NCBI GenBank assembly: GCA_000341795.1
Contig: AODO01000014.1
Span: forward strand, 172,150-236,149
Source of the DNA: Rhodococcus triatomae BKS 15-14
Lineage (GTDB): Bacteria > Actinomycetota > Actinomycetes > Mycobacteriales > Mycobacteriaceae
Reading direction: 5' to 3'
Length of the DNA: 64,000 nt
Made by a program: the position numbers and the translations under genes. Shown piece after piece: positions 24,648 to 36,518 of the stretch (position 1 is its first letter; each line of letters begins with the position of its first letter). The notes below the pieces were generated by a model. The model had not been told where the DNA came from and ran no database searches. It saw nothing but the letters and a program-made list of their open reading frames with translations.

Positions 24648-25069
24648 GGTTGCCTGGACCGGGGACGTGCACTAGTGCGGCCTACGTCCGGCGTTAAGGG
24701 TCGACGAGCATCACCTGTCGACAAGGTGGAAAGCAGTTACCAACCGTGCTCCATTCGGAGTGCGACCCGGTTCGATTCTGTGGGCCGATTCGTGTGCAAA
24801 CGCGAATCGGAGAATGAGCGGGAGGGCGACACGCCCGACCGCGTGGACCGGGGACAGTTCCATGACAGATGAACAGCGGCAGCGGATCGGACATCCCGAT
24901 CGGCATCGGACCAGGCGCAGAGCCTCGGACCCCGATCGCCAACGTTCTTCTTCGCCCGGTAGTGGGTGGAACTGTGCAGACGGTGGCCCCACGCGGGGTC
25001 ACAGCAGACGAGCGCTCCCCCCGGGGAGCGCAAGGCCTAATCACATCGGGCAAGGAAGAGGACACAAGC
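24648..25069 (+). promoter_or_regulatory. Structured 5' leader of the S10 operon
   Basis: About 420 bases with no convincing gene between promoter and rpsJ. Visible hairpins are 24,785-24,810 (10-bp stem with one G-U pair), about 24,985-25,001, and 25,012-25,031 (8-bp GC stem, 4-base loop) close to the rpsJ ribosome binding site. In other bacteria the S10 leader mediates autogenous control by L4. Whether that holds here cannot be read from sequence. The rpsJ frame is open back to 24,869 but without conserved protein. Confidence 0.55.
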
Positions 25070-25375
25070 GTGGCGGGACAGAAGATCCGCATCAGGCTCA
25101 AGGCCTACGACCATGAGGCGATCGACGCGTCTGCGCGCAAGATCGTCGAGACGGTGACCCGTACCGGGGCCCGCGTGGTCGGACCGGTGCCGTTGCCGAC
25201 CGAAAAGAACGTGTACTGCGTCATCCGCTCGCCGCACAAGTACAAGGACTCGCGCGAGCACTTCGAGATGCGTACCCACAAGCGGCTCATTGACATCCTC
25301 GACCCGACGCCGAAGACGGTCGACGCGCTCATGCGCATCGATCTTCCGGCGAGCGTCGATGTCAACATCCAGTGA
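25070..25375 (+). CDS. rpsJ: 30S ribosomal protein S10
   Basis: S10 binds 16S rRNA in the 30S head and doubles as NusE in antitermination. The 101-aa product begins [19 protein letters not shown] and has the conserved [19 protein letters not shown] loop (here [22 protein letters not shown]). GTG at 25,070 follows a GGAAGAGG ribosome binding site. An upstream in-frame extension from 24,869 matches no S10 and is rejected. First gene of an eleven-gene operon. Its stop overlaps an alternative GTG of rplC. Confidence 0.97.
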   Translation: MAGQKIRIRLKAYDHEAIDASARKIVETVTRTGARVVGPVPLPTEKNVYCVIRSPHKYKDSREHFEMRTHKRLIDILDPTPKTVDALMRIDLPASVDVNIQ

Positions 25376-25395
25376 GCGCGGCGGAGACAACAACA

Positions 25396-26052
25396 ATGAC
25401 TGAGAACAAGATCACGGGAATCCTGGGCACCAAGCTCGGCATGACCCAGGTCTTCGACGAGAACAACCGGGTCGTTCCGGTCACCGTCGTCAAGGCCGGA
25501 CCGAACGTCGTCACCCAGATCCGCACCGAGGAGCGCGACGGCTACAGCGCCGTGCAGCTCGCGTACGGCGCGATCGACCCCCGCAAGGTGAACAAGCCGA
25601 CCTCCGGCCAGTTCGCCAAGGCGGGCGTGACCCCCCGTCGCCACATCGTCGAGCTGCGCGTCGCAGACGCCGGCGAGTACGAGGTCGGCCAGGAGCTCAC
25701 CGCCGCTGTGTTCGAGGACGGCGCCTACGTCGACGTCACCGGCACCTCCAAGGGCAAGGGCTTCGCCGGCACCATGAAGCGCCACGGCTTCGCCGGCCAG
25801 GGTGCCTCGCACGGTGCGCAGGCCGTGCACCGTCGTCCCGGCTCCATCGGTGGCTGCGCCACCCCCGGCCGCGTGTTCAAGGGCATGCGCATGTCGGGCC
25901 GCATGGGTAACGACCGCGTGACCACGCAGAACCTCACCGTCCACAAGGTGGACGCCGAGGCCGGCCTGCTTCTGATCAAGGGTGCGATCCCCGGCCGCAA
26001 GGGCGGCCTCGTGATCGTCAAGACCGCAGTGAAGGGTGGTGCGTCCGCATGA
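25396..26052 (+). CDS. rplC: 50S ribosomal protein L3
   Basis: L3 is an early-assembly protein reaching the peptidyl transferase centre. The 218-aa product has [15 protein letters not shown] at the N-terminus and the [17 protein letters not shown] and [19 protein letters not shown] segments of the extended loop, including the Gln methylated in some bacteria. ATG 25,396 with GGAG about 9 bp upstream is preferred over GTG 25,372, which overlaps the rpsJ stop. The stop overlaps rplD by 4 bp. Confidence 0.97.
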   Translation: MTENKITGILGTKLGMTQVFDENNRVVPVTVVKAGPNVVTQIRTEERDGYSAVQLAYGAIDPRKVNKPTSGQFAKAGVTPRRHIVELRVADAGEYEVGQELTAAVFEDGAYVDVTGTSKGKGFAGTMKRHGFAGQGASHGAQAVHRRPGSIGGCATPGRVFKGMRMSGRMGNDRVTTQNLTVHKVDAEAGLLLIKGAIPGRKGGLVIVKTAVKGGASA

Positions 26053-26720
26053 CCGAGACCGCAACCAAGCTCACCCTCGACGTGCGCAACGCCGACGGCG
26101 GCACCAACGGCACCGTCGACCTGCCCGCCGAGATCTTCGACGCCCAGGCCAACATCGCGCTGATGCACCAGGTCGTCGTCGCTCAGCTGGCCGCGGCACG
26201 TCAGGGCACGCACTCCACCAAGACCCGCGGCGAGGTCCGCGGCGGTGGCAAGAAGCCGTACCGCCAGAAGGGCACCGGCCGCGCGCGCCAGGGCTCGACC
26301 CGCGCGCCGCAGTTCGCCGGTGGTGGCACCGTCCACGGTCCGAAGCCGCGTGACTACTCGCAGCGGACCCCGAAGAAGATGAAGGCCGCCGCCCTGCGTG
26401 GTGCCCTCTCCGATCGGGCTCGCAACGAGCGCATCCACGTGATCACCGAGCTGGTGGCGGGTCAGACCCCGTCCACCAAGTCCGCTCGCAAGTTCCTGGG
26501 TGAGATCTCGGATCGCAAGAAGTTCCTGCTCGTCGTCGGACGTGAAGACGTCGCGGCATGGAAGAGCGTGCAGAACCTCGAGGGTGTGCATCCCATCGCC
26601 CCCGACCAGCTGAACACCTACGACGTGCTCAACAGCGACGAGGTCGTCTTCAGCGTCGAGGCGCTCAACGCGTTCATCCACGGCCCGGCCGAGGCGGCGC
26701 AGAAGGAGGAGAGCAAGTGA
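26049..26720 (+). CDS. rplD: 50S ribosomal protein L4
   Basis: L4, 223 aa, lines the exit tunnel with its long loop. That loop is visible as [31 protein letters not shown] around residues 57-87. ATG overlaps the rplC stop (ATGA) and the stop overlaps the rplW GTG, so translation is coupled on both sides. L4 is the classic autoregulator of S10 operons in enterobacteria. Control here is unknown. Confidence 0.97.
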   Translation: MTETATKLTLDVRNADGGTNGTVDLPAEIFDAQANIALMHQVVVAQLAAARQGTHSTKTRGEVRGGGKKPYRQKGTGRARQGSTRAPQFAGGGTVHGPKPRDYSQRTPKKMKAAALRGALSDRARNERIHVITELVAGQTPSTKSARKFLGEISDRKKFLLVVGREDVAAWKSVQNLEGVHPIAPDQLNTYDVLNSDEVVFSVEALNAFIHGPAEAAQKEESK

Positions 26721-27022
26721 GCACCATCGCAGATCCCCGCGACATCCTGCTCGCGCCGGTCATCTCCGAGAAGTCCTACGGACTGATCGAGGAAGGCACC
26801 TACACCTTCCTGGTGCACCCGGACTCGAACAAGACGCAGATCAAGATTGCCGTCGAGAAGGTCTTCGGCGTGACTGTGACCAGCGTCAACACCGCCAACC
26901 GTCAGGGCAAGCGCAAGCGGACCCGGTTCGGCTACGGCAAGCGCAAGGACACCAAGCGCGCGCTCGTGACGATCTCGGCCGACAGCAAGCCCATCGAGAT
27001 CTTCGGAGGCCCGGTCGCGTAA
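26717..27022 (+). CDS. rplW: 50S ribosomal protein L23
   Basis: L23, 101 aa, sits at the tunnel exit and docks trigger factor and SRP. It has [18 protein letters not shown] and the basic [19 protein letters not shown] loop. GTG 26,717 overlaps the rplD stop by 4 bp (GTGA), with a strong AAGGAGG upstream. A longer in-frame extension inside rplD is not homologous to L23. Confidence 0.97.
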   Translation: MSTIADPRDILLAPVISEKSYGLIEEGTYTFLVHPDSNKTQIKIAVEKVFGVTVTSVNTANRQGKRKRTRFGYGKRKDTKRALVTISADSKPIEIFGGPVA

Positions 27023-27062
27023 GCGGGCGGGACTTGACGAGACACAGAGGACGAGAAGACTC

Positions 27063-27899
<837 letters not shown>

Positions 27900-27912
27900 G
27901 AGGGAGTGAAGA

Positions 27913-28190
27913 ATGCCCCGCAGTCTTAAGAAGGGTCCGTTCGTCGACGACCACCTCCTCGCGAAGGTGGACGTGCAGAACGAAAAGGGCACCAAGCAGG
28001 TCATCAAGACCTGGTCCCGTCGTTCGACCATCATCCCGGACTTCATCGGTCACACGTTCGCCGTTCACGACGGTCGCAAGCACGTGCCGGTGTTCGTGTC
28101 CGACTCGATGGTTGGTCACAAGCTCGGCGAGTTCGCACCGACCCGCACGTTCAAGGGTCACATCAAGGACGACCGGAAGAGCAAGCGTCG

Positions 28191-28194
<4 letters not shown>
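27913..28194 (+). CDS. rpsS: 30S ribosomal protein S19
   Basis: S19, 93 aa, binds the 30S head next to S13. [16 protein letters not shown] and [19 protein letters not shown] are diagnostic. AGGAGGGAG lies directly upstream of the ATG. The stop overlaps the rplV ATG by 4 bp. Confidence 0.98.
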
Positions 28195-29386
<1,192 letters not shown>

Positions 29387-29389
29387 CGC

Positions 29390-29806
29390 ATGTTGATCCC
29401 ACGTCGGGTCAAGCACCGCAAGCAGCACCACCCGAGCCGTTCGGGTGCGGCCAAGGGCGGCACCCAGGTCACCTTCGGTGACTACGGCATCCAGGCTCTC
29501 GAGCCGGCCTACATCACCAACCGTCAGATCGAGTCCGCTCGTATCGCGATGACGCGCCACATCAAGCGTGGCGGCAAGATCTGGATCAACATCTTCCCGG
29601 ATCGCCCGCTCACGAAGAAGCCCGCCGAGACCCGCATGGGTTCCGGTAAGGGTTCGCCGGAGTGGTGGGTCGCGAACGTCAAGCCCGGTCGGGTCATGTT
29701 CGAGATGAGCTACCCCAACGAGGAGATCGCCCGCGAGGCCCTGCGCCGCGCGATGCACAAGCTCCCGTGCAAGTGCCGGATCGTCACCAGGGAGGAGCAG
29801 TTCTGA
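29390..29806 (+). CDS. rplP: 50S ribosomal protein L16
   Basis: L16, 138 aa, contacts the A-site tRNA elbow. [24 protein letters not shown] opens the protein, with [23 protein letters not shown] in the middle. Its stop and the rpmC ATG share one base (TGATG). Confidence 0.98.
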   Translation: MLIPRRVKHRKQHHPSRSGAAKGGTQVTFGDYGIQALEPAYITNRQIESARIAMTRHIKRGGKIWINIFPDRPLTKKPAETRMGSGKGSPEWWVANVKPGRVMFEMSYPNEEIAREALRRAMHKLPCKCRIVTREEQF

Positions 29807-30042
29807 TGGCTACCGGAACCCCCGCCGCAGAGCTCCGCGAGCTCACCGAGGAGGAGCTGGTCACCAAGCTCCGCGAGTCGAAGGAAGAGCTGTTCAACCT
29901 TCGCTTCCAGATGGCGACTGGTCAGCTGGACAACAACCGTCGGCTGCGCACCGTCCGTCACGAGATCGCGCGCGTCTACACCGTTATGCGCGAGCGTGAG
30001 CTCGGCCTCGCCGCCGGCCCGGATGCGGGTGACGCGGCATGA
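29806..30042 (+). CDS. rpmC: 50S ribosomal protein L29
   Basis: L29, 78 aa, a helical-hairpin protein near the tunnel exit. It has the family core [26 protein letters not shown] and [18 protein letters not shown]. Starts at the ATG overlapping the rplP stop. A longer open frame upstream lies inside rplP and is not L29. Confidence 0.96.
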   Translation: MATGTPAAELRELTEEELVTKLRESKEELFNLRFQMATGQLDNNRRLRTVRHEIARVYTVMRERELGLAAGPDAGDAA

Positions 30043-30320
30043 GTGAGAAGGACACCGCAGTGACCGAAGAGCGTGGGACCCGCAAGGTCCGCATCGGCTA
30101 CGTCGTCTCCGACAAGATGGAGAAGACGATCGTCGTCGAGCTCGAGGACCGTGTGAAGCACCCCCTGTACGGCAAGATCATCCGCCGTACGACCAAGGTG
30201 AAGGCGCACGACGAGAACGGCGTCGCCGGCATCGGCGACCGCGTCCAGCTGATGGAGACCCGACCGCTGTCGGCGACCAAGCGCTGGCGTCTCGTCGAGG
30301 TGCTCGAGAAGGCCAAGTAG
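30039..30320 (+). CDS. rpsQ: 30S ribosomal protein S17
   Basis: S17, 93 aa, an OB-fold protein binding 16S rRNA early in assembly. [17 protein letters not shown] and [20 protein letters not shown] are diagnostic, and about 15 N-terminal residues precede the fold. ATG overlaps the rpmC stop by 4 bp. Last gene of the S10 operon, followed by a hairpin and a new promoter. Confidence 0.97.
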   Translation: MSEKDTAVTEERGTRKVRIGYVVSDKMEKTIVVELEDRVKHPLYGKIIRRTTKVKAHDENGVAGIGDRVQLMETRPLSATKRWRLVEVLEKAK

Positions 30321-30348
30321 GCCCTGTCGACCCGAGTACGACACACGA

Positions 30349-30387
30349 CGAACGGCCCGTCCCGAGCACGTGGGGGCGGGCCGTTCG
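30349..30387 (+). terminator. Terminator after the S10 operon
   Basis: Eleven-bp GC-rich arms (30,349-30,359 with 30,377-30,387) plus further partial pairing inside the loop, 29 bp after rpsQ and before the rplN promoter. There is no T tract. Confidence 0.7.
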
Positions 30388-30417
30388 CCGCTCGTAGGGC
30401 TCGCCACCTGGGACGAT

Positions 30418-30463
30418 TTGGTTTCCCGGGGTGAATTCCCTACACTAGAGCGGTTGCCTGTGC
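30418..30463 (+). promoter_or_regulatory. Promoter of rplN-rplX-rplE-rpsN
   Basis: -35 TTGGTT (30,418-30,423), 17-bp spacer, -10 TACACT (30,441-30,446), then 5 bp and GGTTGCCTGTGC (30,452-30,463). The same TTCCCTACACTAG core and downstream 12-mer recur before rpsH. Confidence 0.75.
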
Positions 30464-30556
30464 CTCCGCGTGTCCGCGTGCGGCAGGCCGGCGACGGACC
30501 GCGCGTATCGGGTCGGTAATCCGCTGCGTACGAAATTCCAGGTCTAGGAGACATCA

Positions 30557-30925
30557 GTGATTCAGCAGGAGTCGCGACTGCGTGTCGCCGACAACACGGG
30601 TGCCAAGGAGATTCTCTGCATCCGCGTTCTCGGTGGTTCGTCTCGTCGCTACGCCGGGATCGGTGACATCATCGTCGCCACCGTCAAGGACGCCATCCCG
30701 GGTGGAAACATCAAGAAGGGCGAGGTCGTCAAGGCCGTCGTCGTGCGCACCACCAAGGAGCGCCGCCGCCCGGACGGCTCGTACATCAAGTTCGACGAGA
30801 ACGCCGCCGTGCTCATCAAGCCCGACCACGATCCCCGTGGCACCCGCATCTTCGGACCCGTCGGTCGCGAGCTGCGCGACAAGAAGTTCATGAAGATCGT
30901 CTCGCTCGCCCCGGAGGTGCTGTGA
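30557..30925 (+). CDS. rplN: 50S ribosomal protein L14
   Basis: L14, 122 aa, lies at the subunit interface and binds RsfS. It begins [18 protein letters not shown] and contains [16 protein letters not shown] and [19 protein letters not shown] 30,557 follows TAGGAGACATCA. It heads its own four-gene operon, separated from rpsQ by 236 bp holding a hairpin and a promoter. Confidence 0.98.
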   Translation: MIQQESRLRVADNTGAKEILCIRVLGGSSRRYAGIGDIIVATVKDAIPGGNIKKGEVVKAVVVRTTKERRRPDGSYIKFDENAAVLIKPDHDPRGTRIFGPVGRELRDKKFMKIVSLAPEVL

Positions 30926-31239
30926 TGAAGGTGCACAAGGGTGACACCGTTCTGGTCATCGCCGGCAAGGACAAGGGCGCCAAGGGCAAGGTCATCCAGG
31001 CCTACCCGGCGACCGACAAGGTCCTCGTCGAGGGTGTGAACCGGATCAAGAAGCACACCGCGGTTTCCGCGAACCAGCGTGGCGCCTCCTCCGGCGGCAT
31101 CGTGACGCAGGAAGCCCCGATCCACGTGTCGAACGTCGCGGTCATCGACTCGGACGGCAACCCCACCCGCGTGGGCTACCGCACCGACGAGAACGGCAAG
31201 CGCGTTCGGATCTCCCGTAAGAACGGGAAGGACATCTGA
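30925..31239 (+). CDS. rplX: 50S ribosomal protein L24
   Basis: L24, 104 aa, an assembly initiator with a KOW motif ([22 protein letters not shown]) at the N-terminus. ATG 30,925 lies 7 bp after GGAGG and shares one base with the rplN stop. A GTG three bases upstream is too close to the ribosome binding site. Homologues begin MKVHKGD. Confidence 0.96.
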   Translation: MKVHKGDTVLVIAGKDKGAKGKVIQAYPATDKVLVEGVNRIKKHTAVSANQRGASSGGIVTQEAPIHVSNVAVIDSDGNPTRVGYRTDENGKRVRISRKNGKDI

Positions 31240-31240
31240 G

Positions 31241-31807
31241 ATGACGAGCACTGAGAACAAGATCCAGCCGCGCCTGAAGCTGCGCTACCGCGCCGAGATC
31301 AAGGACGCGCTGAACGCAGAGTTCAAGTACGACAACGTCATGCAGATCCCCGGCGTGGTCAAGGTCGTCGTCAACATGGGTGTCGGCGACGCCGCCCGTG
31401 ACGCGAAGCTGATCAACGGTGCGGTCGCGGACCTCGAGCTGATCACCGGTCAGAAGCCGGAGATCCGCAAGGCCCGTAAGTCGATCGCGCAGTTCAAGCT
31501 CCGTGAGGGCATGCCCATCGGCGCGCGCGTCACCCTCCGTGGCGACCGCATGTGGGAGTTCCTCGACCGGCTCGTGTCGATCGCCCTTCCGCGAATCAGG
31601 GACTTCCGTGGCCTGTCCGGCAAGCAGTTCGACGGCAACGGCAACTACACGTTCGGTCTCAACGAGCAGTCGATGTTCCACGAGATCGACGTCGACAAGA
31701 TCGATCGCCCGCGCGGTATGGACATCACCGTCGTGACCACCGCCACCAACAACGAAGAAGGCCGTGCCCTGCTCAAGCACCTCGGCTTCCCGTTCAAGGA
31801 GAACTGA
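31241..31807 (+). CDS. rplE: 50S ribosomal protein L5
   Basis: L5, 188 aa, binds 5S rRNA in the central protuberance. [40 protein letters not shown] and the [21 protein letters not shown] tail are diagnostic. It starts one base after rplX, and rpsN follows after two bases. Confidence 0.98.
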   Translation: MTSTENKIQPRLKLRYRAEIKDALNAEFKYDNVMQIPGVVKVVVNMGVGDAARDAKLINGAVADLELITGQKPEIRKARKSIAQFKLREGMPIGARVTLRGDRMWEFLDRLVSIALPRIRDFRGLSGKQFDGNGNYTFGLNEQSMFHEIDVDKIDRPRGMDITVVTTATNNEEGRALLKHLGFPFKEN

Positions 31808-31809
31808 GC

Positions 31810-31995
31810 ATGGCGAAGAAGGCACTGGTCAACAAGGCCAACAAGAAGCCCAAGTTCGCGGTTCGCGCGTACACCCGCTGCCAGAAGTGCGGCCGGCCGC
31901 ACGCGGTCTACCGCAAGTTCGGTCTGTGCCGCGTCTGCCTGCGTGACATGGCGCACGCGGGCGAGCTGCCGGGCGTTCACAAGAGCTCCTGGTGA
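31810..31995 (+). CDS. rpsN: 30S ribosomal protein S14 type Z
   Basis: Short, zinc-binding form of S14, 61 aa, with CxxC pairs at residues 24/27 and 40/43. High-GC actinobacteria often also carry a zinc-free S14 copy elsewhere, used in zinc starvation. None is in this window. ATG 31,810 follows the rplE stop. The upstream open frame inside rplE is not S14. Last gene of the rplN operon. Confidence 0.97.
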   Translation: MAKKALVNKANKKPKFAVRAYTRCQKCGRPHAVYRKFGLCRVCLRDMAHAGELPGVHKSSW

Positions 31996-32013
31996 CACAC
32001 CGAAGCTGACACG

Positions 32014-32048
32014 ACAGGGCGCGCACTCCATCGGGGTGCGCGCCCTGT
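32014..32048 (+). terminator. Terminator after rpsN
   Basis: Perfect 13-bp stem (32,014-32,026 with 32,036-32,048) followed by TGCTGTT. A second hairpin at 32,057-32,081 follows. The rpsH promoter begins just beyond. Confidence 0.8.
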
Positions 32049-32094
32049 TGCTGTTCACCCCCGGTGTCGCACCGGGGTGGCGAAATCGGACGAT

Positions 32095-32140
32095 TTGTCC
32101 TGTGCTGCGGTTTTCCCTACACTAGTGGGGTTGCCTGTGC
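32095..32140 (+). promoter_or_regulatory. Promoter of rpsH-rplF-rplR-rpsE-rpmD-rplO
   Basis: -35 TTGTCC (32,095-32,100), 17-bp spacer, -10 TACACT (32,118-32,123), 5 bp, then GGTTGCCTGTGC (32,129-32,140). It is nearly a twin of the rplN promoter: both also have CGATTTG overlapping the -35 box. A leader of about 160 bases precedes rpsH with no gene in it. Confidence 0.75.
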
Positions 32141-32292
32141 AACGGCGGTGCTCTGCGGCCTGTCGTTGCCGAGTGGCACGAATTCCATCCGGTCGGCCAC
32201 TGTCGCCCGGACCAGCCGAATTGTTGTAGGCCCACGACCGGTTCGCCGGTGCTGAATGGGAACCGCAGCGAGAAAGGTGTCGAGGTCTAACC

Positions 32293-32691
32293 ATGACCAT
32301 GACCGATCCCATCGCAGACTTCTTGACGCGTCTGCGCAACGCCAACTCGGCGTACCACGACGAGGTGAAGCTGCCGCACTCGAAGATCAAGGCGAACATC
32401 GCCGAGATCCTCAAGCGCGAGGGCTACATCTCCGATTTCCGCACCGAGGACGCCGAGGTGGGCAAGACCCTCGTCGTCGACCTCAAGTACGGCCCCAGCC
32501 GTGAGCGCAGCCTCGCCGGCGTCCGCCGTGTCTCCAAGCCCGGTCTCCGGGTGTACGCGAAGTCCACCAACCTGCCCAAGGTTCTCGGCGGCCTCGGCGT
32601 GGCCATCATCTCCACGTCCTCCGGCCTGCTCACGGATCGTCAGGCGGCCAAGCAGGGCGTGGGCGGCGAAGTCCTCGCCTACGTCTGGTAA
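32293..32691 (+). CDS. rpsH: 30S ribosomal protein S8
   Basis: S8, 132 aa, a primary 16S-binding protein and, in E. coli, the autoregulator of the spc operon. [22 protein letters not shown] and the C-terminal [27 protein letters not shown] match mycobacterial S8. Of two tandem ATGs (32,293 and 32,299) the first matches homologues. Confidence 0.98.
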   Translation: MTMTDPIADFLTRLRNANSAYHDEVKLPHSKIKANIAEILKREGYISDFRTEDAEVGKTLVVDLKYGPSRERSLAGVRRVSKPGLRVYAKSTNLPKVLGGLGVAIISTSSGLLTDRQAAKQGVGGEVLAYVW

Positions 32692-32703
32692 AGGAGGACC
32701 ACC

Positions 32704-33243
32704 ATGTCGCGTATTGGAAAGATTCCGGTCACCATCCCCTCGGGTGTCGAGGTGACCATCGACGGCCAGGACGTCGCGGTGAAGGGCCCCAAGGGCCAGC
32801 TGTCGCTGACGATCGCCGAGCCGATCGCCGTTGCCAAGGGTGAGGACGGTGCCCTGCTGGTCACCCGTCCGAACGACGAGCGCAGCAGCCGCGCGCTGCA
32901 CGGCCTGTCGCGCACCCTCGTCGCGAACCTCATCACCGGTGTGACCCAGGGTTACACCACCAAGATGGAGATTCACGGCGTCGGCTACCGCGTTGCGCTC
33001 AAGGGTCAGGATCTCGAGTTCTCGCTCGGTTACAGCCACCCGGTTCCGATCGAGGCGCCCGAGGGCATCTCGTTCGCTGTCGAGTCGCCGACCAAGTTCT
33101 CGATCTCCGGCATCGACAAGCAGAAGGTTGGCCAGATCGCGGCCAACATCCGCCGCCTGCGCAAGTCCGACCCCTACAAGGGCAAGGGCATTCGCTACGA
33201 AGGCGAGCAGGTCCGCCGCAAGGTCGGAAAGACGGGTAAGTGA
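32704..33243 (+). CDS. rplF: 50S ribosomal protein L6
   Basis: L6, 179 aa, made of two duplicated domains near the sarcin-ricin loop. It has [21 protein letters not shown] and the C-terminal [30 protein letters not shown] signature. AAGGAGG lies just before the ATG. Confidence 0.98.
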   Translation: MSRIGKIPVTIPSGVEVTIDGQDVAVKGPKGQLSLTIAEPIAVAKGEDGALLVTRPNDERSSRALHGLSRTLVANLITGVTQGYTTKMEIHGVGYRVALKGQDLEFSLGYSHPVPIEAPEGISFAVESPTKFSISGIDKQKVGQIAANIRRLRKSDPYKGKGIRYEGEQVRRKVGKTGK

Positions 33244-33244
33244 T

Positions 33245-33652
33245 ATGAGCCAGACTGCAAACCAGAAGGCCAAGCGGATCCCGCTCGGCAAGGACGTGTC
33301 CACCACGCGTCGTCTCTCGAAGACGCGTCGTCACTTCCGTCTGCGCAAGAAGATCTCCGGCACCCCCGAGCGTCCGCGCCTCGTCGTGAACCGCTCCTCG
33401 CGTCACATCCACGTCCAGCTCGTGGACGACCTCGCCGGCCACACCCTGGCCGCGGCGTCGACCACCGAGGCGGACCTGCGTGCCGCGGAGGGCGACAAGA
33501 AGACGCTGAGCGCGAAGGTCGGTCAGCTGATCGCCGAGCGCGCCAAGGCAGCCGGTGTCGAGGCCGTGGTCTTCGACCACGGTGGCCATGGCTACCACGG
33601 CCGCATCGCCGCTCTGGCCGATGCCGCTCGCGAAGGCGGGTTGAAGTTCTGA
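33245..33652 (+). CDS. rplR: 50S ribosomal protein L18
   Basis: L18, 135 aa, binds 5S rRNA with L5. The basic N-terminus carries [37 protein letters not shown], and the tail has [27 protein letters not shown] 33,245 lies just after the rplF stop. Earlier in-frame codons are inside rplF and not L18-like. Confidence 0.97.
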   Translation: MSQTANQKAKRIPLGKDVSTTRRLSKTRRHFRLRKKISGTPERPRLVVNRSSRHIHVQLVDDLAGHTLAAASTTEADLRAAEGDKKTLSAKVGQLIAERAKAAGVEAVVFDHGGHGYHGRIAALADAAREGGLKF

Positions 33653-33683
33653 TGTCGAAGATCTCTAACGGAAGGACTGTCTG

Positions 33684-34322
33684 ATGCCGGGACGTCAGCG
33701 TCGTGACGGCGGCAACGGACCCGCCGGACAGAATGGACCTGCGAACGAGGGTCGGGGCGGTCGCGACCGTCGCGACAACCGTCGGGACAACGCAGCGGAG
33801 AAGTCGAACCACATCGAGCGTGTGGTCGCGATCAACCGCGTGTCCAAGGTCGTGAAGGGTGGTCGTCGCTTCAGCTTCACCGCCCTCGTGATCGTGGGCG
33901 ACGGCAACGGACTCGTTGGCGTCGGCTACGGCAAGGCCAAGGAAGTTCCCGCGGCAATCCAGAAGGGTGTCGAGGAGGCTCGCAAGGGCTTTTTCCGCGT
34001 GCCGCTCATCGGTAGCACCATCACCCACCCTGTTCAGGGTGAGGCTGCTGCCGGCGTCGTCATGCTCCGCCCGGCCAGCCCGGGTACCGGTGTCATCGCC
34101 GGTGGCGCGGTGCGTGCCGTGCTCGAGTGCGCCGGTGTTCACGACATCCTTGCCAAGTCGCTCGGTAGCGACAACGCCATCAACGTCGTGCACGCGACCG
34201 TTGCCGCCCTCAAGGGCCTCCAGCGTCCGGAGGAGGTGGCCGCTCGCCGCGGTCTGCCCCTCGAGGACGTCGCCCCGGCCGGCATGCTCCGTGCGCGCGC
34301 ACAGGCTGGGAGCGTGAAGTAA
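33684..34322 (+). CDS. rpsE: 30S ribosomal protein S5
   Basis: S5, 212 aa, acts in decoding accuracy. Central [31 protein letters not shown] and [21 protein letters not shown] are diagnostic. An N-terminal Gly/Arg/Asn-rich extension of about 40 residues is typical of actinobacteria. Its stop shares a base with the rpmD ATG. Confidence 0.98.
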   Translation: MPGRQRRDGGNGPAGQNGPANEGRGGRDRRDNRRDNAAEKSNHIERVVAINRVSKVVKGGRRFSFTALVIVGDGNGLVGVGYGKAKEVPAAIQKGVEEARKGFFRVPLIGSTITHPVQGEAAAGVVMLRPASPGTGVIAGGAVRAVLECAGVHDILAKSLGSDNAINVVHATVAALKGLQRPEEVAARRGLPLEDVAPAGMLRARAQAGSVK

Positions 34323-34501
34323 TGGCCGAACTGAAGGTCACCCAGGTCAAGAGCACCATCGGGACCAAGCAGAACCAGAAGGACTCGCTGCGCACGCTGG
34401 GTCTCAAGGGCATCCGTCAGACCGTTGTCCGCGAGGACAACGCGCAGAACCGCGGTCTGATCAACGTGGTGCGCCACCTCGTCACAGTTGAGGAGGTCTA
34501 A
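34322..34501 (+). CDS. rpmD: 50S ribosomal protein L30
   Basis: L30, 59 aa, a small protein of the large subunit, absent in some bacteria. It reads [20 protein letters not shown] with the family core [26 protein letters not shown] overlaps the rpsE stop by one base. The stop lies two bases before rplO. Confidence 0.97.
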   Translation: MAELKVTQVKSTIGTKQNQKDSLRTLGLKGIRQTVVREDNAQNRGLINVVRHLVTVEEV

Positions 34502-34503
34502 CC

Positions 34504-34944
34504 ATGACCATCAAGCTGCACCACCTCCGGCCTGCGCCGGGCGCCAAGACCGACAAGACCCGCGTCGGCCGTGGTGAGGGTTCCAAGGGTAAGACCGCTG
34601 GTCGCGGTACCAAGGGCACCAAGGCGCGCAAGAACGTGCCTGCGGCCTTCGAGGGCGGGCAGATGCCGCTGCACATGCGGCTGCCCAAGCTCAAGGGCTT
34701 CACCAACCCGAACCGCGTCGAGTACCAGGTCGTCAACGTCGCTGATCTCGCTCGGGTGTTCCCCGAGGGCGGTCGGATCGGTGTCGAGGAGCTCGTCGCG
34801 AAGGGTCTGGTTCGCAAGAACCAGCTCGTGAAGATCCTCGGTGACGGCGAGCTCACGGTTGCCGTTCAGGTGACCGCGAACAAGTTCACCGGCTCCGCCA
34901 AGGAGAAGATCGCCGCTGCGGGTGGGACCACCACCGAGCTGTGA
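34504..34944 (+). CDS. rplO: 50S ribosomal protein L15
   Basis: L15, 146 aa, a late-assembly protein. It has the Gly/Lys-rich N-terminus ([24 protein letters not shown]) and [23 protein letters not shown] in the end of rpmD serves as its ribosome binding site. Last gene of the operon, as a strong hairpin follows. Confidence 0.98.
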   Translation: MTIKLHHLRPAPGAKTDKTRVGRGEGSKGKTAGRGTKGTKARKNVPAAFEGGQMPLHMRLPKLKGFTNPNRVEYQVVNVADLARVFPEGGRIGVEELVAKGLVRKNQLVKILGDGELTVAVQVTANKFTGSAKEKIAAAGGTTTEL

Positions 34945-34978
34945 GCTGCTCTGTAGCTGCTCTGTCTCTGCACCGGAT

Positions 34979-35018
34979 CGGCCGCAGTACCGCCCCGAAA
35001 GGGGCAGTGCTGCGGCCG
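34979..35018 (+). terminator. Terminator after rplO
   Basis: Long hairpin: a 9-bp outer stem (34,979-34,987 with 35,010-35,018), a small mismatch, then CCCC/GGGG around a GAAA loop, followed by TTT. It separates rplO from secY, which in many bacteria are cotranscribed. Confidence 0.85.
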
Positions 35019-35085
35019 TTTCCGTCGATTCGCCCTGTCGGTGAGGGCAATTGAGGGAATGCCGGGCAGTCGCGGGAGCGGCCAC

Positions 35086-35094
35086 TGATAGAGT
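35086..35094 (+). promoter_or_regulatory. Candidate extended -10 promoter of secY-adk-map
   Basis: TGATAGAGT fits the extended -10 form TGnTAnnnT, about 110 bp upstream of secY and beyond the rplO terminator. No good -35 box lies at 17 bp, consistent with an extended -10 element. Confidence 0.45.
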
Positions 35095-35204
35095 TTCAGA
35101 GTTCGGCGTGACCGTCGGGCTCGCCGCCGGGACTCCGGTGCGGCCCCGCACGCGGTTCCACTGTCCCAGCCCACCCCTCATCATCGTCGTGCCCAGGAGG
35201 ATTC

Positions 35205-36518
35205 TTGCTTTCCGCCTTCGTCTCGGCCTTCAGGACTCCCGACCTGAGGCGGAAGATCCTCATCGCACTCGGATTGATCGCGCTGTACCGGTTCGGTGCG
35301 ACGCTGCCGTCTCCGGGTGTCGACTACGGCAACGTCAAAGCCTGTATCGACCAGATCTCGGGCAGTGACCAGGCGGGTATCTACTCGCTGATCAACCTGT
35401 TCTCGGGCGGTGCGCTGCTGCAGCTGTCGGTGTTCGCGATCGGCATCATGCCGTACATCACGGCGAGCATCATCGTGCAGCTGCTGACGGTCGTCATCCC
35501 GCGCTTCGAGGAGCTCCGCAAGGAGGGCCAGTCCGGCCAGGCGAAGATGACGCAGTACACGCGTTACCTCTCGATCGCACTCGCGGTCCTGCAGTCGACC
35601 GGCATCGTGGCACTCGCGGCGCGGGGGCAGCTGCTCCAGGGCTGCTCCGAACCGATTCTCGCCGACGACTCCGTCTTCGCGATGGTCACGATCGTCCTGG
35701 TGATGACCGCAGGCGCGGCCCTGGTGATGTGGATGGGTGAGCTGATCACCGAGCGCGGCGTCGGCAACGGCATGTCGCTGCTGATCTTCTCCGGTATCGC
35801 GTCCCGCCTGCCGTCCGAGGGCAAGGCCATCCTCGACTCCCGTGGCGGCCTGATCTTCGCTGCGGTCTGCGTGGCGGCACTGGTGCTGATCGCCGGTGTG
35901 GTGTTCGTCGAGCAGGGTCAGCGCCGCATCCCCGTTCAGTACGCGAAGCGGATGGTCGGCCGGAAGATGTACGGCGGCTCGTCGACGTACCTGCCGCTGA
36001 AGGTCAACCAGGCAGGCGTCATCCCGGTCATCTTCGCGTCCTCGCTGCTGTACCTGCCGAACCTGATCGCGCAGCTGTCGGGAGCGTCGTCGGCCACGGA
36101 TCCCAGTTGGTGGCAGCGGTTCATCAACGAATACCTGGTGAACCCGTCGAACCCGATCTACATCCTGATCTACTTCCTGCTCATCGTCTTCTTCACGTAC
36201 TTCTACGTCGCGATCACCTTCAATCCGGAAGAGCGCGCCGACGAGATGAAGAAGTTCGGTGGCTTCATCCCGGGCATCCGCCCCGGGCGTCCCACCGCGG
36301 ACTACCTCCAGTACGTGCTCAGCCGCATCACGCTGCCGGGCGCCATCTATCTCGGTTTGATCGCCGTGCTGCCCAACTTCTTCCTGGCGCAGGGCAGTGC
36401 AGGCAGCAGCATCTTCGGTGGTGCGGCCGTCCTGATTCTCGTCAGCGTCGGCCTCGACACCGTCAAGCAGATCGAGAGCCAACTCATGCAGCGCAACTAC
36501 GAAGGGTTCCTCAAGTGA
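35205..36518 (+). CDS. secY: Protein translocase subunit SecY
   Basis: Pore-forming subunit of the Sec translocon, 437 aa with ten membrane helices. It is nearly collinear with mycobacterial Sec[51 protein letters not shown], and the cytosolic loop [26 protein letters not shown] that contacts SecA and ribosomes. TTG 35,205 just after AGGAGG is the start. The secY stop overlaps the adk GTG by 4 bp. It exports the Sec-dependent proteins encoded here, such as the Ig-like proteins and mycosin. Confidence 0.97.
   Translation: MLSAFVSAFRTPDLRRKILIALGLIALYRFGATLPSPGVDYGNVKACIDQISGSDQAGIYSLINLFSGGALLQLSVFAIGIMPYITASIIVQLLTVVIPRFEELRKEGQSGQAKMTQYTRYLSIALAVLQSTGIVALAARGQLLQGCSEPILADDSVFAMVTIVLVMTAGAALVMWMGELITERGVGNGMSLLIFSGIASRLPSEGKAILDSRGGLIFAAVCVAALVLIAGVVFVEQGQRRIPVQYAKRMVGRKMYGGSSTYLPLKVNQAGVIPVIFASSLLYLPNLIAQLSGASSATDPSWWQRFINEYLVNPSNPIYILIYFLLIVFFTYFYVAITFNPEERADEMKKFGGFIPGIRPGRPTADYLQYVLSRITLPGAIYLGLIAVLPNFFLAQGSAGSSIFGGAAVLILVSVGLDTVKQIESQLMQRNYEGFLK

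Noticed and set aside
24869..25069. 67-residue N-terminal extension of S10
   Set aside because: The frame is open, but no S10 has such a segment, and GTG 25,070 has a good ribosome binding site.
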